DNA from: Puniceicoccaceae bacterium 5H
Lineage (GTDB): Bacteria > Verrucomicrobiota > Verrucomicrobiia > Opitutales > Oceanipulchritudinaceae
Direction: 5' to 3'
DNA: 64,000 bases
Assembly (NCBI GenBank): GCA_009772895.1
Contig: WOUP01000006.1
Location: forward strand, 124,001-188,000
The notes beneath the pieces were generated by a model. It had not been told where the DNA came from. It made no database searches and worked only from the letters and a program-made list of their open reading frames with translations. Position 1 is the first letter of the stretch. Each line of letters opens with the position of its first letter. Shown here in pieces: positions 17,211 through 25,001 of the stretch. The translations under genes were made by a program, and so were the position numbers.

Positions 17211-17324
17211 GCCCCAACGCAATTATTCTCAAAGTCATTCCCGGCCCGCTCCTTGTGCTGAGTCCCAGATTCCCTTACAGTGCTCCCCTTGAGCACAGAA
17301 AACAGAACCTATTCTTCAACCCCA

Positions 17325-18050
17325 ATGAACAAGTTCCCCTCCCCACTCACGACCTTCAAGCGCACGGCCCTGATGGCCCTCGTCCCGCTGCTCGCCGCCG
17401 CCGCCGTGCAGGCTGAAAAGACGGAACCGAAGGCCAAGGAGAAGATCACCGTTCAGGCACCGGATTCGATGCAAGATGCGAATCTGCAAGACGCCCACGT
17501 GGACATGTTGCTCCTGATCGGCAAGGACGGCCAAGTCGCTGATTTCGTGACCCTGAGCGCGCCGAGCGCCGAGCTACTGGAGCCGGCGGAAGCCGCCGTG
17601 CAAGAGGCCAGTTTCACGCCTGGCGAAAACGATGGCACGCCCATGCCCGCTCTGCTCGAGGTGAAGCTGCCCGTCCAGGGCGGCACGCAGGACGGCAAGG
17701 CGATCGAGGAGCCGCAATACGCGATCTCCAACCCCAAGAATCTCGACCAGCCGCTGAAGGCCGTCGAACAGGGCCAGACCTACGTGCCCTCCAATGAAGA
17801 AGGCGAACGCATCTTCGGCAGCGCCGTGGTGGAATTCTTTGTGGATCGCGATGGCACCGTGCGCGTGCCCCGAGCCGTCAAAAGCGACGACCCTCACATC
17901 ACGGAGGCCGCCGTCATGACCCTGCGCGGGGTGCACTTCACCGAGCCGCGCATCGACGGCAAGCCCACCGCCGTGCTGGTCCGCATGCCCTTTGCTTACA
18001 ACAAGCCAAAGGAAGAAGAGCAGCAAGCTGCACAGGGCAAGCAGTCCTAG
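17325..18050 (+). CDS. Exported TonB C-terminal-domain-like protein
   Basis: A start at 17325 gives 241 residues with a good signal peptide (hydrophobic 14-29, cleavage near VQA/EK); an upstream in-frame start would bury that signal. Two TonB_C-like halves follow, about 40-115 and 140-225. The second has the typical GSAVVEFFVDRDGTVRVP strand and a final VHFTEPRIDGKPTAVLVRMPF, like the repeat-and-extend pattern of TonB C-termini. Real TonB keeps its N-terminal helix as an inner-membrane anchor and has a proline-rich spacer; this protein has neither, so it may be a soluble periplasmic partner for receptors such as the TBDR just upstream. The C-terminus is short, polar and rich in Glu and Gln. 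The role is inferred. Confidence 0.8.
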   Translation: MNKFPSPLTTFKRTALMALVPLLAAAAVQAEKTEPKAKEKITVQAPDSMQDANLQDAHVDMLLLIGKDGQVADFVTLSAPSAELLEPAEAAVQEASFTPGENDGTPMPALLEVKLPVQGGTQDGKAIEEPQYAISNPKNLDQPLKAVEQGQTYVPSNEEGERIFGSAVVEFFVDRDGTVRVPRAVKSDDPHITEAAVMTLRGVHFTEPRIDGKPTAVLVRMPFAYNKPKEEEQQAAQGKQS

Positions 18051-18111
18051 CGGGTGATGGCTTAGAGCTTGAACACATGAAAGATCAGGCAAAGAAGCTC
18101 TGTTTTTAGCG

Positions 18112-18144
18112 TCCCAAACTCATAGTCGGGACCGACGTTTGGGA
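18112..18144. repeat. Inverted repeat upstream of the GH26 gene
   Basis: TCCCAAAC (18112-18119) and GTTTGGGA (18137-18144) form a perfect 8-bp stem, and the intervening bases hold a smaller GTCGG/CCGAC pair. There is no T-run on either side, so it is not a standard terminator. It lies about 100 bases before the GH26 start and could be an operator or a leader hairpin. Confidence 0.45.
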
Positions 18145-18246
18145 GTATGATGCTCAGTGCCTGCCACCCCTACTGCAGGCACAGCCGGCATGCGTTTGCC
18201 GCGCCGCTTTGGAGGCTTGAGCAAACGCTTGTCTACTCCTATCCCC

Positions 18247-19857
18247 ATGTTCAAGCACCACACGTTACCCTCCCTCTCTTTCAAGTGGCTGTACCGGCTC
18301 GCCGGCGCAGCCCTTTTTGTATCCACCCTCTCCGCCGTCAGCGCCCAGGCGATCCGCCTGGAGGCCGAGGACGGCAGCCTGACCGGCGTCTCCGCCACCA
18401 CCGAGGCCACCGGTTATTCCGGCACGGGCTACGTCACCGGCTTCGATGCGGCCGACGACCGGGTCTCGTGGAGCTTCCAGGCCGATGCCGGCCTCTACCG
18501 TGCCACGATCGGTTTCCGCACGCCCAACGGCGAGAAGGGCTTCAGCGGCGCGATCAACGGCAGCGGCATCTCCGGCATGTTCGACGACACGAATGCCTTC
18601 GCGACCTTCGACCTGGGCCTCGTCAACTTGCAGGATGGCACCAATACCGCCTGGATCGGCGGCAACTGGAACTACTACGAGATCGACTACCTCGAGTTCA
18701 CGCCCGCCGAAGCACCCGCCGGGCCGCAAGCCGTCGACCCCACCCCCGTAGATCCCGATGCCTCCGCCGAAGTGCGTGAGCTGCTGGCGTATTTCGCCTC
18801 GGTCTACGGGCAGAACACCCTCAGTGGCCAGCAGACCCGGACCGACGCGGCTTCGATCCAGAGCCGTGTGGGCGTCTATCCCGCGATCCTGGCCGAAGAC
18901 CTGATCGAATACTCGCCCAGCCGCATCGAACACGGGTCTGACCCCAGCGGCCTGACCGAGTCGTTGATTCCGCTGGTCGACAATGGCACCATCCTGACCC
19001 TCTGCTGGCACTGGAATGCGCCGACCGACCTGCTGGATACCACCGAGCAGCCCTGGTGGCGCGGGTTCTACACCGAAGCGACGACCTTTAACTTCGCCGA
19101 AGCCCTGGCCGATCCCCAAGGTGAGGACTATGCGCTGATGCTGCGCGACATCGATGCGATCGCCGCGCAATTGCAGAAGCTCGAAGATGCCAATATCCCC
19201 GTGCTCTGGCGGCCCTTGCACGAGTCCGAAGGCGGCTGGTTCTGGTGGGGCGCGCAGGGGCCCGATGCGTTCAAGGAGCTGTGGCAACTGCTCTACGATC
19301 GGCTCGTCAACTACCACGGCCTGCACAACCTCATCTGGGTCCTCACCAGTGAAGATCCCGACTGGTATCCCGGCGATGCGTATGTCGACATTGTGGGCGT
19401 CGACGCCTACCCCGAGGACATGACCGCCACCCTCTCCTCGAGCTGGCAGGCCATGCTCGACCGCTTTGATGGCCGCAAGATGATCGCCCTGACCGAGTTT
19501 GGCGGCATTCCGGATATCGAGCCCATGCAGGCCCTCGGCGTCTGGTGGCTCTACTTCCAGAGCTGGACCGGCGGCCAGTATGGCCCGGATGCCGTTGACG
19601 ATGCCTACCTGGCTGGTGTCTACCAGTCAGACGCCGTGATCGTGCGCAGCGAGCTACCCGCCGGCGTCTCCAAAGACACGTGGGCCGGTTACGCGATCGA
19701 CGCAAACCTCTGGGTCGATACCGGAGACTTCCTCGGCAACATCTGGGTGGGAGACGACTCCGACTGGATCTGGGACGCGCCCTTGCAGCACTGGATCTGG
19801 CTGCCCGAAAGCCAGGTCCAGAATGACGGCGCCTGGGCCTGGGTTGCCGGTGATTAA
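18247..19857 (+). CDS. Secreted GH26 beta-mannanase with N-terminal CBM35-like domain
   Basis: The start at 18247 puts the signal peptide (MFKHHTLPSLSFKWLYRLAG, cleavage near SAQA at about 34) at the N-terminus; total 536 residues. Residues about 35-155 form a CBM35-like beta-sandwich (RLEAEDGSLTG, W-GGNWNYYEIDYLEF). The GH26 barrel covers about 175-460: LSGQQTRTD near the start, CWHWNAP, the acid/base Glu326 in RPLHESEGGWFWWG and the nucleophile Glu417 in ALTEFGG. The enzyme should cut beta-1,4-mannan or mannan-like backbones outside the cell. The last 75 residues are a Trp-rich tail (W-I-W, HWIWLP, WAWVAGD) not part of GH26. A strong terminator follows, so the gene is probably the end of its transcript. 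Confidence 0.93.
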   Translation: MFKHHTLPSLSFKWLYRLAGAALFVSTLSAVSAQAIRLEAEDGSLTGVSATTEATGYSGTGYVTGFDAADDRVSWSFQADAGLYRATIGFRTPNGEKGFSGAINGSGISGMFDDTNAFATFDLGLVNLQDGTNTAWIGGNWNYYEIDYLEFTPAEAPAGPQAVDPTPVDPDASAEVRELLAYFASVYGQNTLSGQQTRTDAASIQSRVGVYPAILAEDLIEYSPSRIEHGSDPSGLTESLIPLVDNGTILTLCWHWNAPTDLLDTTEQPWWRGFYTEATTFNFAEALADPQGEDYALMLRDIDAIAAQLQKLEDANIPVLWRPLHESEGGWFWWGAQGPDAFKELWQLLYDRLVNYHGLHNLIWVLTSEDPDWYPGDAYVDIVGVDAYPEDMTATLSSSWQAMLDRFDGRKMIALTEFGGIPDIEPMQALGVWWLYFQSWTGGQYGPDAVDDAYLAGVYQSDAVIVRSELPAGVSKDTWAGYAIDANLWVDTGDFLGNIWVGDDSDWIWDAPLQHWIWLPESQVQNDGAWAWVAGD

Positions 19858-19883
19858 GAACGTAGAGCTTTTACCTTAACCGC

Positions 19884-19910
19884 ATCCCGGACGTTTGTCC
19901 GGGATTTTTT
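19884..19910 (+). terminator. Rho-independent terminator after GH26
   Basis: A perfect 9-bp stem (ATCCCGGAC at 19884-19892 with GTCCGGGAT at 19897-19905) closes a 4-base GTTT loop and runs into TTTTT. Confidence 0.92.
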
Positions 19911-19968
19911 CATTCCTCACGGTCAGCAACGCCGCTAGCCCCAGGAAATGAGGTTGCATTCGCACCAA

Positions 19969-19974
19969 AGGAGG
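19969..19974 (+). promoter_or_regulatory. Strong Shine-Dalgarno site (AGGAGG)
   Basis: AGGAGG lies 11 bases before an ATG at 19986 but 18 and 51 bases before the in-frame starts (19993, 20026) of the following secreted protein. It is one of the few consensus ribosome sites in the window. It therefore points to a short upstream open frame rather than directly to the main gene. Confidence 0.6.
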
Positions 19975-19985
19975 AGATCATAAGA

Positions 19986-20096
19986 ATGCTATATGCCTTC
20001 GAGAATCCGTCATCCTTTGGGCTCCATGATCAAGAAGGCGAGCTCGCCTTTGCTCGGCCTTTCAGTGATGTTTTGCGGCTACACCGGCACGGCTGA
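19986..20096 (+). CDS. Possible 36-residue leader open reading frame
   Basis: The frame opens with an ATG well placed behind the AGGAGG site and reads MLYAFENPSSFGLHDQEG onward to a TGA at 20094. It overlaps the start of the secreted-protein gene in another frame. The peptide has no recognisable domain. It could couple or tune translation of the downstream gene, or be chance. The ribosome site is the only positive evidence. Confidence 0.3.
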   Translation: MLYAFENPSSFGLHDQEGELAFARPFSDVLRLHRHG

Positions 20097-20586
20097 AGTC
20101 GCCACCTCCGAGGACCGCCAGAACATCAACTGGGAGACGCTGGCCCTCGACACCTCGAGCAATCACCGCGAGGTGCCCTGCCGCCAGATCGCGGCCGAGC
20201 GCCCCGTCTGCCAACAGGATGAGGAACAGGCACGCATTGAAGTCTCCCTCGACGATCTCCGGCAGCAGGTGCGTTCCCAGGCCGAGGCCAACCCGCACCT
20301 GACGGCAGATGCCGAACTGGCCCAGCGAATCGAAGCGATGGAAGGCGACTTCGATCTGTCCCAACTCGAGGCTCCCCTGCTCAAGCGTGCCCAGCGTGCC
20401 GTCAAAACCTTACTCCTGGGCGGCCAGGCCCGCGTTTTCAACAAGGAGCGGCAGCGCTACGAGACGAGCATTATCGCGGCGGATTACGAATATTCGCTCG
20501 GGCCGCTGACGGCCGGAGGCGGCAAGATCTTCCTCTTCAAGGGCTCGGAAGCGGTCTTCCTCGAGGCCCAGGAATGGGCATCTTGA
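20026..20586 (+). CDS. Small secreted protein of unknown function
   Basis: From the ATG at 20026 the product has 186 residues; an ATG at 19993 would add 11. The N-terminus MIKKASSPLLGLSVMFCGYTG looks like a signal peptide, possibly with a lipobox-like Cys at residue 18. The rest is hydrophilic and rich in Glu, Gln and Arg: a helical stretch (about 65-115, EEQARIEVSLDDLRQQVRSQ) and a C-terminal part with aromatic and glycine residues (YEYSLGPLTAGGGKIFLF). No family is recognised. It stands alone between a terminator and the MBL/rhodanese gene. Confidence 0.65.
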   Translation: MIKKASSPLLGLSVMFCGYTGTAEVATSEDRQNINWETLALDTSSNHREVPCRQIAAERPVCQQDEEQARIEVSLDDLRQQVRSQAEANPHLTADAELAQRIEAMEGDFDLSQLEAPLLKRAQRAVKTLLLGGQARVFNKERQRYETSIIAADYEYSLGPLTAGGGKIFLFKGSEAVFLEAQEWAS

Positions 20587-20808
20587 GTCTAACGCTGCAG
20601 ATAACACCACGGCGTTGATGTAACGTCCTGCACGTTGCGCCGGGCGCAAGCACCCCGGATGACGGTGTCTGATGCCGGCCCGGCACAAGGCTCTGAACCG
20701 GCGCAAGTTCAGAACGCCGCCGTCGCGGCATCAAGACCTGGTACACGTGATGCGCGTAGAGATGAACCAGTGGCCGAGCGCCGCAATAATCTCAACCGCA
20801 GCAATACC

Positions 20809-22197
20809 ATGGCCTTGATTCTCGAAAGCATCCACACCCCGGGCACCGCCCAAATGTCTTACCTCGTGGGCGACAGCAGCGCCGGGACCGCCGCCGTCAT
20901 CGACCCGCGCCCAGATTGCGAAATCTACTTGCAGCTGGCACGCCAACACGGGGTGGCGATCACCCACATCTTTGAAACGCACATCCACGCGGACTTTCTC
21001 AGCGGCGCCCGCGAGCTGAGCCTGCGACTGGGCGACGTGCCGATCTATGCCAGCCATCTGGGCGGGGCTGAATACGGGTTCTCAACCGAAGCCGTGCAAG
21101 ATGGCGCCGATTACACCTTCGGCGGCGTGACCCTCACCGCCCGGCATACCCCCGGCCACACGCCCGAGCACGTATCTTATCTCGCTTGCGAGACCGATCG
21201 CGGGCAGCCCTTTGCCGTCTTCTCGGGCGATACGCTGTTCGTGGACTCCGTGGGCCGCCCCGACCTGCTCGGCGAAGACCAGACGCGCCAACTGGCCGAG
21301 CAGCTCCACGACAGCATCCACAACTTTTACGAAAAGCTCCACGACGGCGTGATCCTCTATCCCGGCCACGGCGCGGGCTCGGCCTGCGGTCCCGACATCG
21401 GCGACCGTATGAGCAGCACCATCGGCTATGAACGTGCCTACAATCCCTACTTCGGCTTCGAAGATCGGGACGCCTTCATCGACAAGATTCTCGCCAACGC
21501 ACCAGACGAGCCCGAACACTACCGGCCCATGAAAAAGCTCAACGCCGGCGGCCCGCGCACGTTCGGGCACCTGCCCCCGGTCCCCGCTCTGCCGGCACCG
21601 TCCTTCAAACAGGCTGTCGACAGCGGCCAGCATGTGCTGCTCGACACCCGTGACATCCTGAGCTTTGGCGGCGGCCACATTCCCGGCGCGCTCAACATCG
21701 CCGGGCAGCCGGAGATGTCCGTCTGGGCCGGGCGGCTACTCGATTTCGACGCCTCTCTCCTGCTGGTCGTGTCCGACGAAGAGCGGCTGGACGAGATCGT
21801 CAAATTGCTCTGGCGCACCGGCCATGACAACTTTGCCGGCTATCTGGGGGGGGGCATGACGGCCTGGGAAACGGCCGCCTATCCGCTGCAGGAGCTGCCG
21901 CAGCTGACGGTGCACGAGCTGCGCTACGACTATGGGGATGCGCAACTGCTGGACGTTCGCGCTCCCGGTGAGTGGCAACAGGGGCACATCCCCGGCGCCC
22001 AACACATCTTCGTGCCCGAGCTCCCCGAAAAGGCGTCTCAGCTCTACCGCTCCAAGCCCACCGTCACCTATTGCGGCAGTGGCTTTCGCGCCAACATCGC
22101 GGCCAGCATGCTCCAACGGCTGGGCTTCGAAGACGTCCACAGCGTCCCGGGTAGCATGAAGGCCTGGAAAATGGCAGGCTATCCGGTGGATGAATAG
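20809..22197 (+). CDS. Metallo-beta-lactamase-fold hydrolase fused to two rhodanese domains
   Basis: The ATG at 20809 starts the conserved MALILESIHTPGTAQMSYLV; a longer in-frame extension upstream is low-complexity and unlikely. The 462-residue protein has an MBL domain (1-245) with the THIHADF motif (His58, His60, Asp62), HTPGHTPEHVSYL and YPGHGAGSACG, as in ETHE1/persulfide dioxygenase-like proteins. The first rhodanese domain (about 265-350) has lost its active cysteine (VVSDEERLDE region). The second (about 365-460) keeps it as Cys422 in TYCGSGFRA. The family converts persulfides and sulfane sulfur in the cytoplasm, for example during sulfide or thiol detoxification. It has no related neighbour here. 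A GACCGGG/CCCGGTC hairpin follows the stop but lacks a T-run. Confidence 0.88.
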   Translation: MALILESIHTPGTAQMSYLVGDSSAGTAAVIDPRPDCEIYLQLARQHGVAITHIFETHIHADFLSGARELSLRLGDVPIYASHLGGAEYGFSTEAVQDGADYTFGGVTLTARHTPGHTPEHVSYLACETDRGQPFAVFSGDTLFVDSVGRPDLLGEDQTRQLAEQLHDSIHNFYEKLHDGVILYPGHGAGSACGPDIGDRMSSTIGYERAYNPYFGFEDRDAFIDKILANAPDEPEHYRPMKKLNAGGPRTFGHLPPVPALPAPSFKQAVDSGQHVLLDTRDILSFGGGHIPGALNIAGQPEMSVWAGRLLDFDASLLLVVSDEERLDEIVKLLWRTGHDNFAGYLGGGMTAWETAAYPLQELPQLTVHELRYDYGDAQLLDVRAPGEWQQGHIPGAQHIFVPELPEKASQLYRSKPTVTYCGSGFRANIAASMLQRLGFEDVHSVPGSMKAWKMAGYPVDE

Positions 22198-22280
22198 ACC
22201 GGGTTCGCCCCCGGTCCGCATCAGGATATCCACTCTCCACCGGCCTCTCTCATTAATATTACTTAATCCTGACAAACCAG

Positions 22281-22309
22281 TTGGCACTCACCCCGTTATT
22301 CCATACTAT
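22281..22309 (+). promoter_or_regulatory. Candidate sigma-70 promoter for the LuxI-like gene
   Basis: TTGGCA (22281-22286) and TACTAT (22304-22309) are separated by exactly 17 bases in an AT-rich patch. The start codon of the next gene is about 135 bases downstream, leaving a leader that itself contains a short open frame (22340-22480). Confidence 0.55.
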
Positions 22310-22445
22310 AAATAGTTATTCAGGCGGCACTTCACTGCCATGATCGAAACCCCCACCCGCTTCATCGCAGGAGTCGCCGCTATGTCCGCACCTCCGCGCC
22401 GGCGAGACACGCCGCTGGCGCTGGAGGCTCGGATAACTTACCCTT

Positions 22446-23012
22446 ATGATGCCCCAACTGGTTACCTTCAACTGCACTGACACCGACATCTTCACGGAGT
22501 TCCAGCGCCTCAAGTTCGCCGTCTTCTATGAAGAGAACGGCTGGACGGGGCTGTTGGTGGATCCGGACCAACAGATCGTGCTGCAAGATTGCTTTGATGA
22601 AGGCAGCAGCTTCCTCGGGCTCACCTGGGAGGGCAAACTGGTGGGCGGGCTGCGCTATTCCCGCCTCGACTCCGCGTTCCCCCACGCCGAATTGTTTCCG
22701 CCCAGCTATGGGGACGCCCTCACCGTAACCGCCACGATCACGGGCGTCGCCCTGCTGCCGGACTACCGTAGGCGGCGCCTGGAGAGCACGACCAGCACTT
22801 GGGGTGACTGGATGCTGCGCACCTGTGTGGAGCGTTGCGCGGAACTGGAAGTGGAGGAAATCATCGCCACCGCCGGGCTCAATGGAGCCGAGCGGATCTT
22901 CGTCCGCCACGGGTTCGAGCGCTTCGGCAAGCCCTATCAACCCGCCTGGAGCCCGATGCACCTCACCAACCTGCATCGCATGATGAAGCCGGCGCTCAGT
23001 AAAAACGGTTGA
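22446..23012 (+). CDS. LuxI/GNAT-like acyltransferase
   Basis: The 188-residue protein (ATG at 22446 or 22449) has the fold pattern of the GNAT/autoinducer-synthase superfamily. It has an N-terminal RLKFAVFYEENGW resembling the R-x(2)-F-x(6)-W start of LuxI-type enzymes, an acidic DCFDEGSSFLGLTWEGKLVGGLR stretch like the D-x-D-x(n)-YL-G-x-R core, then PHAELFP. A GNAT-like acetyl-CoA region (GVALLPDYRRR) and a C-terminal FVRHGFERFGKPY, common in N-acyltransferases, follow. It probably transfers an acyl group to a small amine such as an amino acid or homoserine lactone, making an N-acyl product. No LuxR-type regulator is adjacent, so signalling is not proven; a plain acetyltransferase is the alternative. 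Confidence 0.65.
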   Translation: MMPQLVTFNCTDTDIFTEFQRLKFAVFYEENGWTGLLVDPDQQIVLQDCFDEGSSFLGLTWEGKLVGGLRYSRLDSAFPHAELFPPSYGDALTVTATITGVALLPDYRRRRLESTTSTWGDWMLRTCVERCAELEVEEIIATAGLNGAERIFVRHGFERFGKPYQPAWSPMHLTNLHRMMKPALSKNG

Positions 23013-23116
23013 TCAAGGAGAAGAAGCAGGCTATCGCTCGCACATAGCCGGTACCCCGTCAGCGATTGTCAGGCTTCCCCCTCCACCCTCCATCCCCCAA
23101 CCTACCTTACCGAAGC

Positions 23117-24295
23117 ATGAAGAAGCTATTGCTACCGCTTGGCCTGCTGCTGGGTGCCGCCGGCGCACTCACGGCCCAGAAATTTGACGGCCTCGCCGAA
23201 ACCCCGCCCATGGGCTGGAACAGCTGGAACACCTTCGAGGTCGACATCCACGAAGACATGATCCGCGAGATGGCCGACATCCTCGTCGAGAGCGGCATGA
23301 AGGACGCCGGCTATAACTACATCGTGGTCGACGATGGCTGGGAAGCCCTCGAGCGCGACGAAAACGGCCAGTTGGTGCCCGACCCCGAGAAGTTCCCCAG
23401 CGGCATGAAGGCCCTCGCCGACTACGTGCACTCCAAGGGCCTCAAGTTCGGCATCCACAACTGCGCGGGCAACCTGACCTGCAACGGCTTCCCCGGGGGT
23501 CGCGGGCACGAATACGAAGATGCGCGCCTCTACGCCAGCTGGGGCGTCGACTACCTCAAGTACGACTGGTGCGAACACGGCACGGCCGACGCGCACGAGA
23601 CCTACTCCACCATGCGCGACGCACTTTACGCCGCCGGTCGCCCCGTCGTCTTCAGCCTCTGCGAGTGGGGCGACAGCGAGCCGTGGAAATGGGCCGAAGA
23701 CGTCGGCCACCTCTGGCGCACCACGGGCGACATCACCGATTGCTACGATTGTCAGGGCGAATACGATATGGGCTGGAAGTTTGTCCTGGGCCTGCAAGTG
23801 GGCCTCTCCTCCTATGCCGGCCCCGGCCACTGGAACGATCCCGACATGCTCGAAGTGGGCAATCCCGGCCTTTCGCTCACCGATTCCAAGGCGCACTTCA
23901 GCCTCTGGTGCATGCTGGCCGCTCCCTTGATGGCGGGCAACGACCTGCGCGAGATGACGCCCGAAATCCTCCAGATCCTGACCAACAAGGAGGCCATTGC
24001 CGTCGATCAGGACCCGCTGGGCAAGCAGGGTTACCTCTTCATGCAGCACCCCAGCAAGCAGATCTGGGTCAAGGAACTCAGCGACGGCGATTGGGCGATC
24101 TGCATCTTCAACGACGGCGACGAGCCCTACACCCAGCGCTTCAACTGGGCTCACTACACCTTCCTCGATGAAGACGCCATCTACACCGTGCGCGATCTCT
24201 GGCAGCACGAGGACATCGGCCGAACGGACCGCAAATACGAGATCCGCATCGCCCCGCACGATGTGCTGATGTTCCGCCTCAGCAAGGCCGGTTAA
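23117..24295 (+). CDS. Secreted GH27 alpha-galactosidase
   Basis: The ATG at 23117 gives 392 residues with a signal peptide (MKKLLLPLGLLLGAAGALTAQ). GH27 marks are strong: ETPPMGWNSWNTF at the mature N-terminus, YIVVDDGW, the nucleophile Asp150 in YLKYDWC and the acid/base Asp205 in RTTGDI, then GPGHWNDPDMLEVGNPGLS. A short C-terminal beta-sandwich (about 305-390) completes the usual bacterial layout. It should release terminal alpha-1,6-galactose, for example from galactomannan side chains, which fits with the GH26 mannanase 3 kb upstream. Predicted location is the periplasm or outside. A rho-independent terminator follows. Confidence 0.95.
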   Translation: MKKLLLPLGLLLGAAGALTAQKFDGLAETPPMGWNSWNTFEVDIHEDMIREMADILVESGMKDAGYNYIVVDDGWEALERDENGQLVPDPEKFPSGMKALADYVHSKGLKFGIHNCAGNLTCNGFPGGRGHEYEDARLYASWGVDYLKYDWCEHGTADAHETYSTMRDALYAAGRPVVFSLCEWGDSEPWKWAEDVGHLWRTTGDITDCYDCQGEYDMGWKFVLGLQVGLSSYAGPGHWNDPDMLEVGNPGLSLTDSKAHFSLWCMLAAPLMAGNDLREMTPEILQILTNKEAIAVDQDPLGKQGYLFMQHPSKQIWVKELSDGDWAICIFNDGDEPYTQRFNWAHYTFLDEDAIYTVRDLWQHEDIGRTDRKYEIRIAPHDVLMFRLSKAG

Positions 24296-24325
24296 GCCGT
24301 CGCGGCAACGCTTTCCTCTTCCCAG

Positions 24326-24352
24326 GAGCCGGTTTTCCCACCGGCTCTTTTT
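24326..24352 (+). terminator. Rho-independent terminator after GH27
   Basis: A perfect 8-bp stem (GAGCCGGT at 24326-24333 with ACCGGCTC at 24340-24347) closes a 6-base loop and is followed by TTTTTCTT. Confidence 0.9.
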
Positions 24353-24437
24353 CTTGCGCCCCATGAAGGGCTTGCCTTAACCAACGGCAGGATCAACCTG
24401 ATCAAGATGCGCCTCAACCTGAGCCTCCTGCTGTAAC

Positions 24438-25001
24438 ATGCGTACCGTGCCACCTCCCCTACCTCAGGCCCAACCGGTCGAGGAAGAACAGGAATCCCTC
24501 GGCTGTCTCTACGCGCTGGGCGGCGTTTCGTTTATCCCGCTCGTCGGGGTACCCTTCGGGCTGGCGTCGATCATCATCGGCATGTGCTCCTCCAAGCGTG
24601 GCGCCAAGTGGGCGGCCCTGCTCGGCCTGCTCGGCATCCTGTGCACCGTCGCCCTCTACAGCGGCCTCTTCTATTTCGGCTTTGTGCAAAAAGGCGGCGT
24701 CTACGACTCTCTGAAGGCAAAGATGGCTCAAACCACCCTCACGGAGCTGCCGCCCAAGATCGAGTACTACAAGACCCTGCACGGGCACTACCCGGAGTCG
24801 TTGCGGGAGCTCCAACCGCAAGATCCCGAAGCGACACCGCAGCCCGCCTTCATCACGGAGCCTTTCGTGCGCCTCGATAATCTGCAGCCCAAGCCCTACA
24901 ACTACGGCGTGTTCGACGACGGGCAGCACTTTTATCTGTCTCTTCGGGACCGGACCTGCAGCCGGGCACGGACGACGATATCTTCCCGGCCGTGCCGCTG
25001 A
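24438..25001 (+). CDS. Membrane protein with pseudopilin-like C-terminus, frame-disrupted near the end
   Basis: The open frame encodes 187 residues. A proline-rich start is followed by two hydrophobic segments (about 25-50 and 58-85) separated by a short SSKRGAKWA turn. Then comes a soluble region resembling the DUF4190-plus-pseudopilin layout of planctomycete and verrucomicrobial proteins: helix, IEYYKTLHGHYPESLRELQ, and PYNYGVFDDGQHFYLS. After YLS at about 24941 the protein turns into an arginine-rich sequence with no family resemblance. A +2 shift restores the expected GPD-PGTDDDI ending up to 25054. So the stop at 25001 is probably an artefact of a CT dinucleotide gain or of a sequencing error. 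The function is unknown. Confidence 0.7.
   Translation: MRTVPPPLPQAQPVEEEQESLGCLYALGGVSFIPLVGVPFGLASIIIGMCSSKRGAKWAALLGLLGILCTVALYSGLFYFGFVQKGGVYDSLKAKMAQTTLTELPPKIEYYKTLHGHYPESLRELQPQDPEATPQPAFITEPFVRLDNLQPKPYNYGVFDDGQHFYLSLRDRTCSRARTTISSRPCR

Noticed and set aside
15740-17296. Antisense open frame of 518 codons opposite the TBDR
   Set aside because: The TBDR on the plus strand has plug, barrel and C-terminal aromatic signature.
22340-22480. 46-codon frame in the leader of the LuxI-like gene
   Set aside because: No ribosome site and no domain; kept only as a comparison for the 19986 leader frame.
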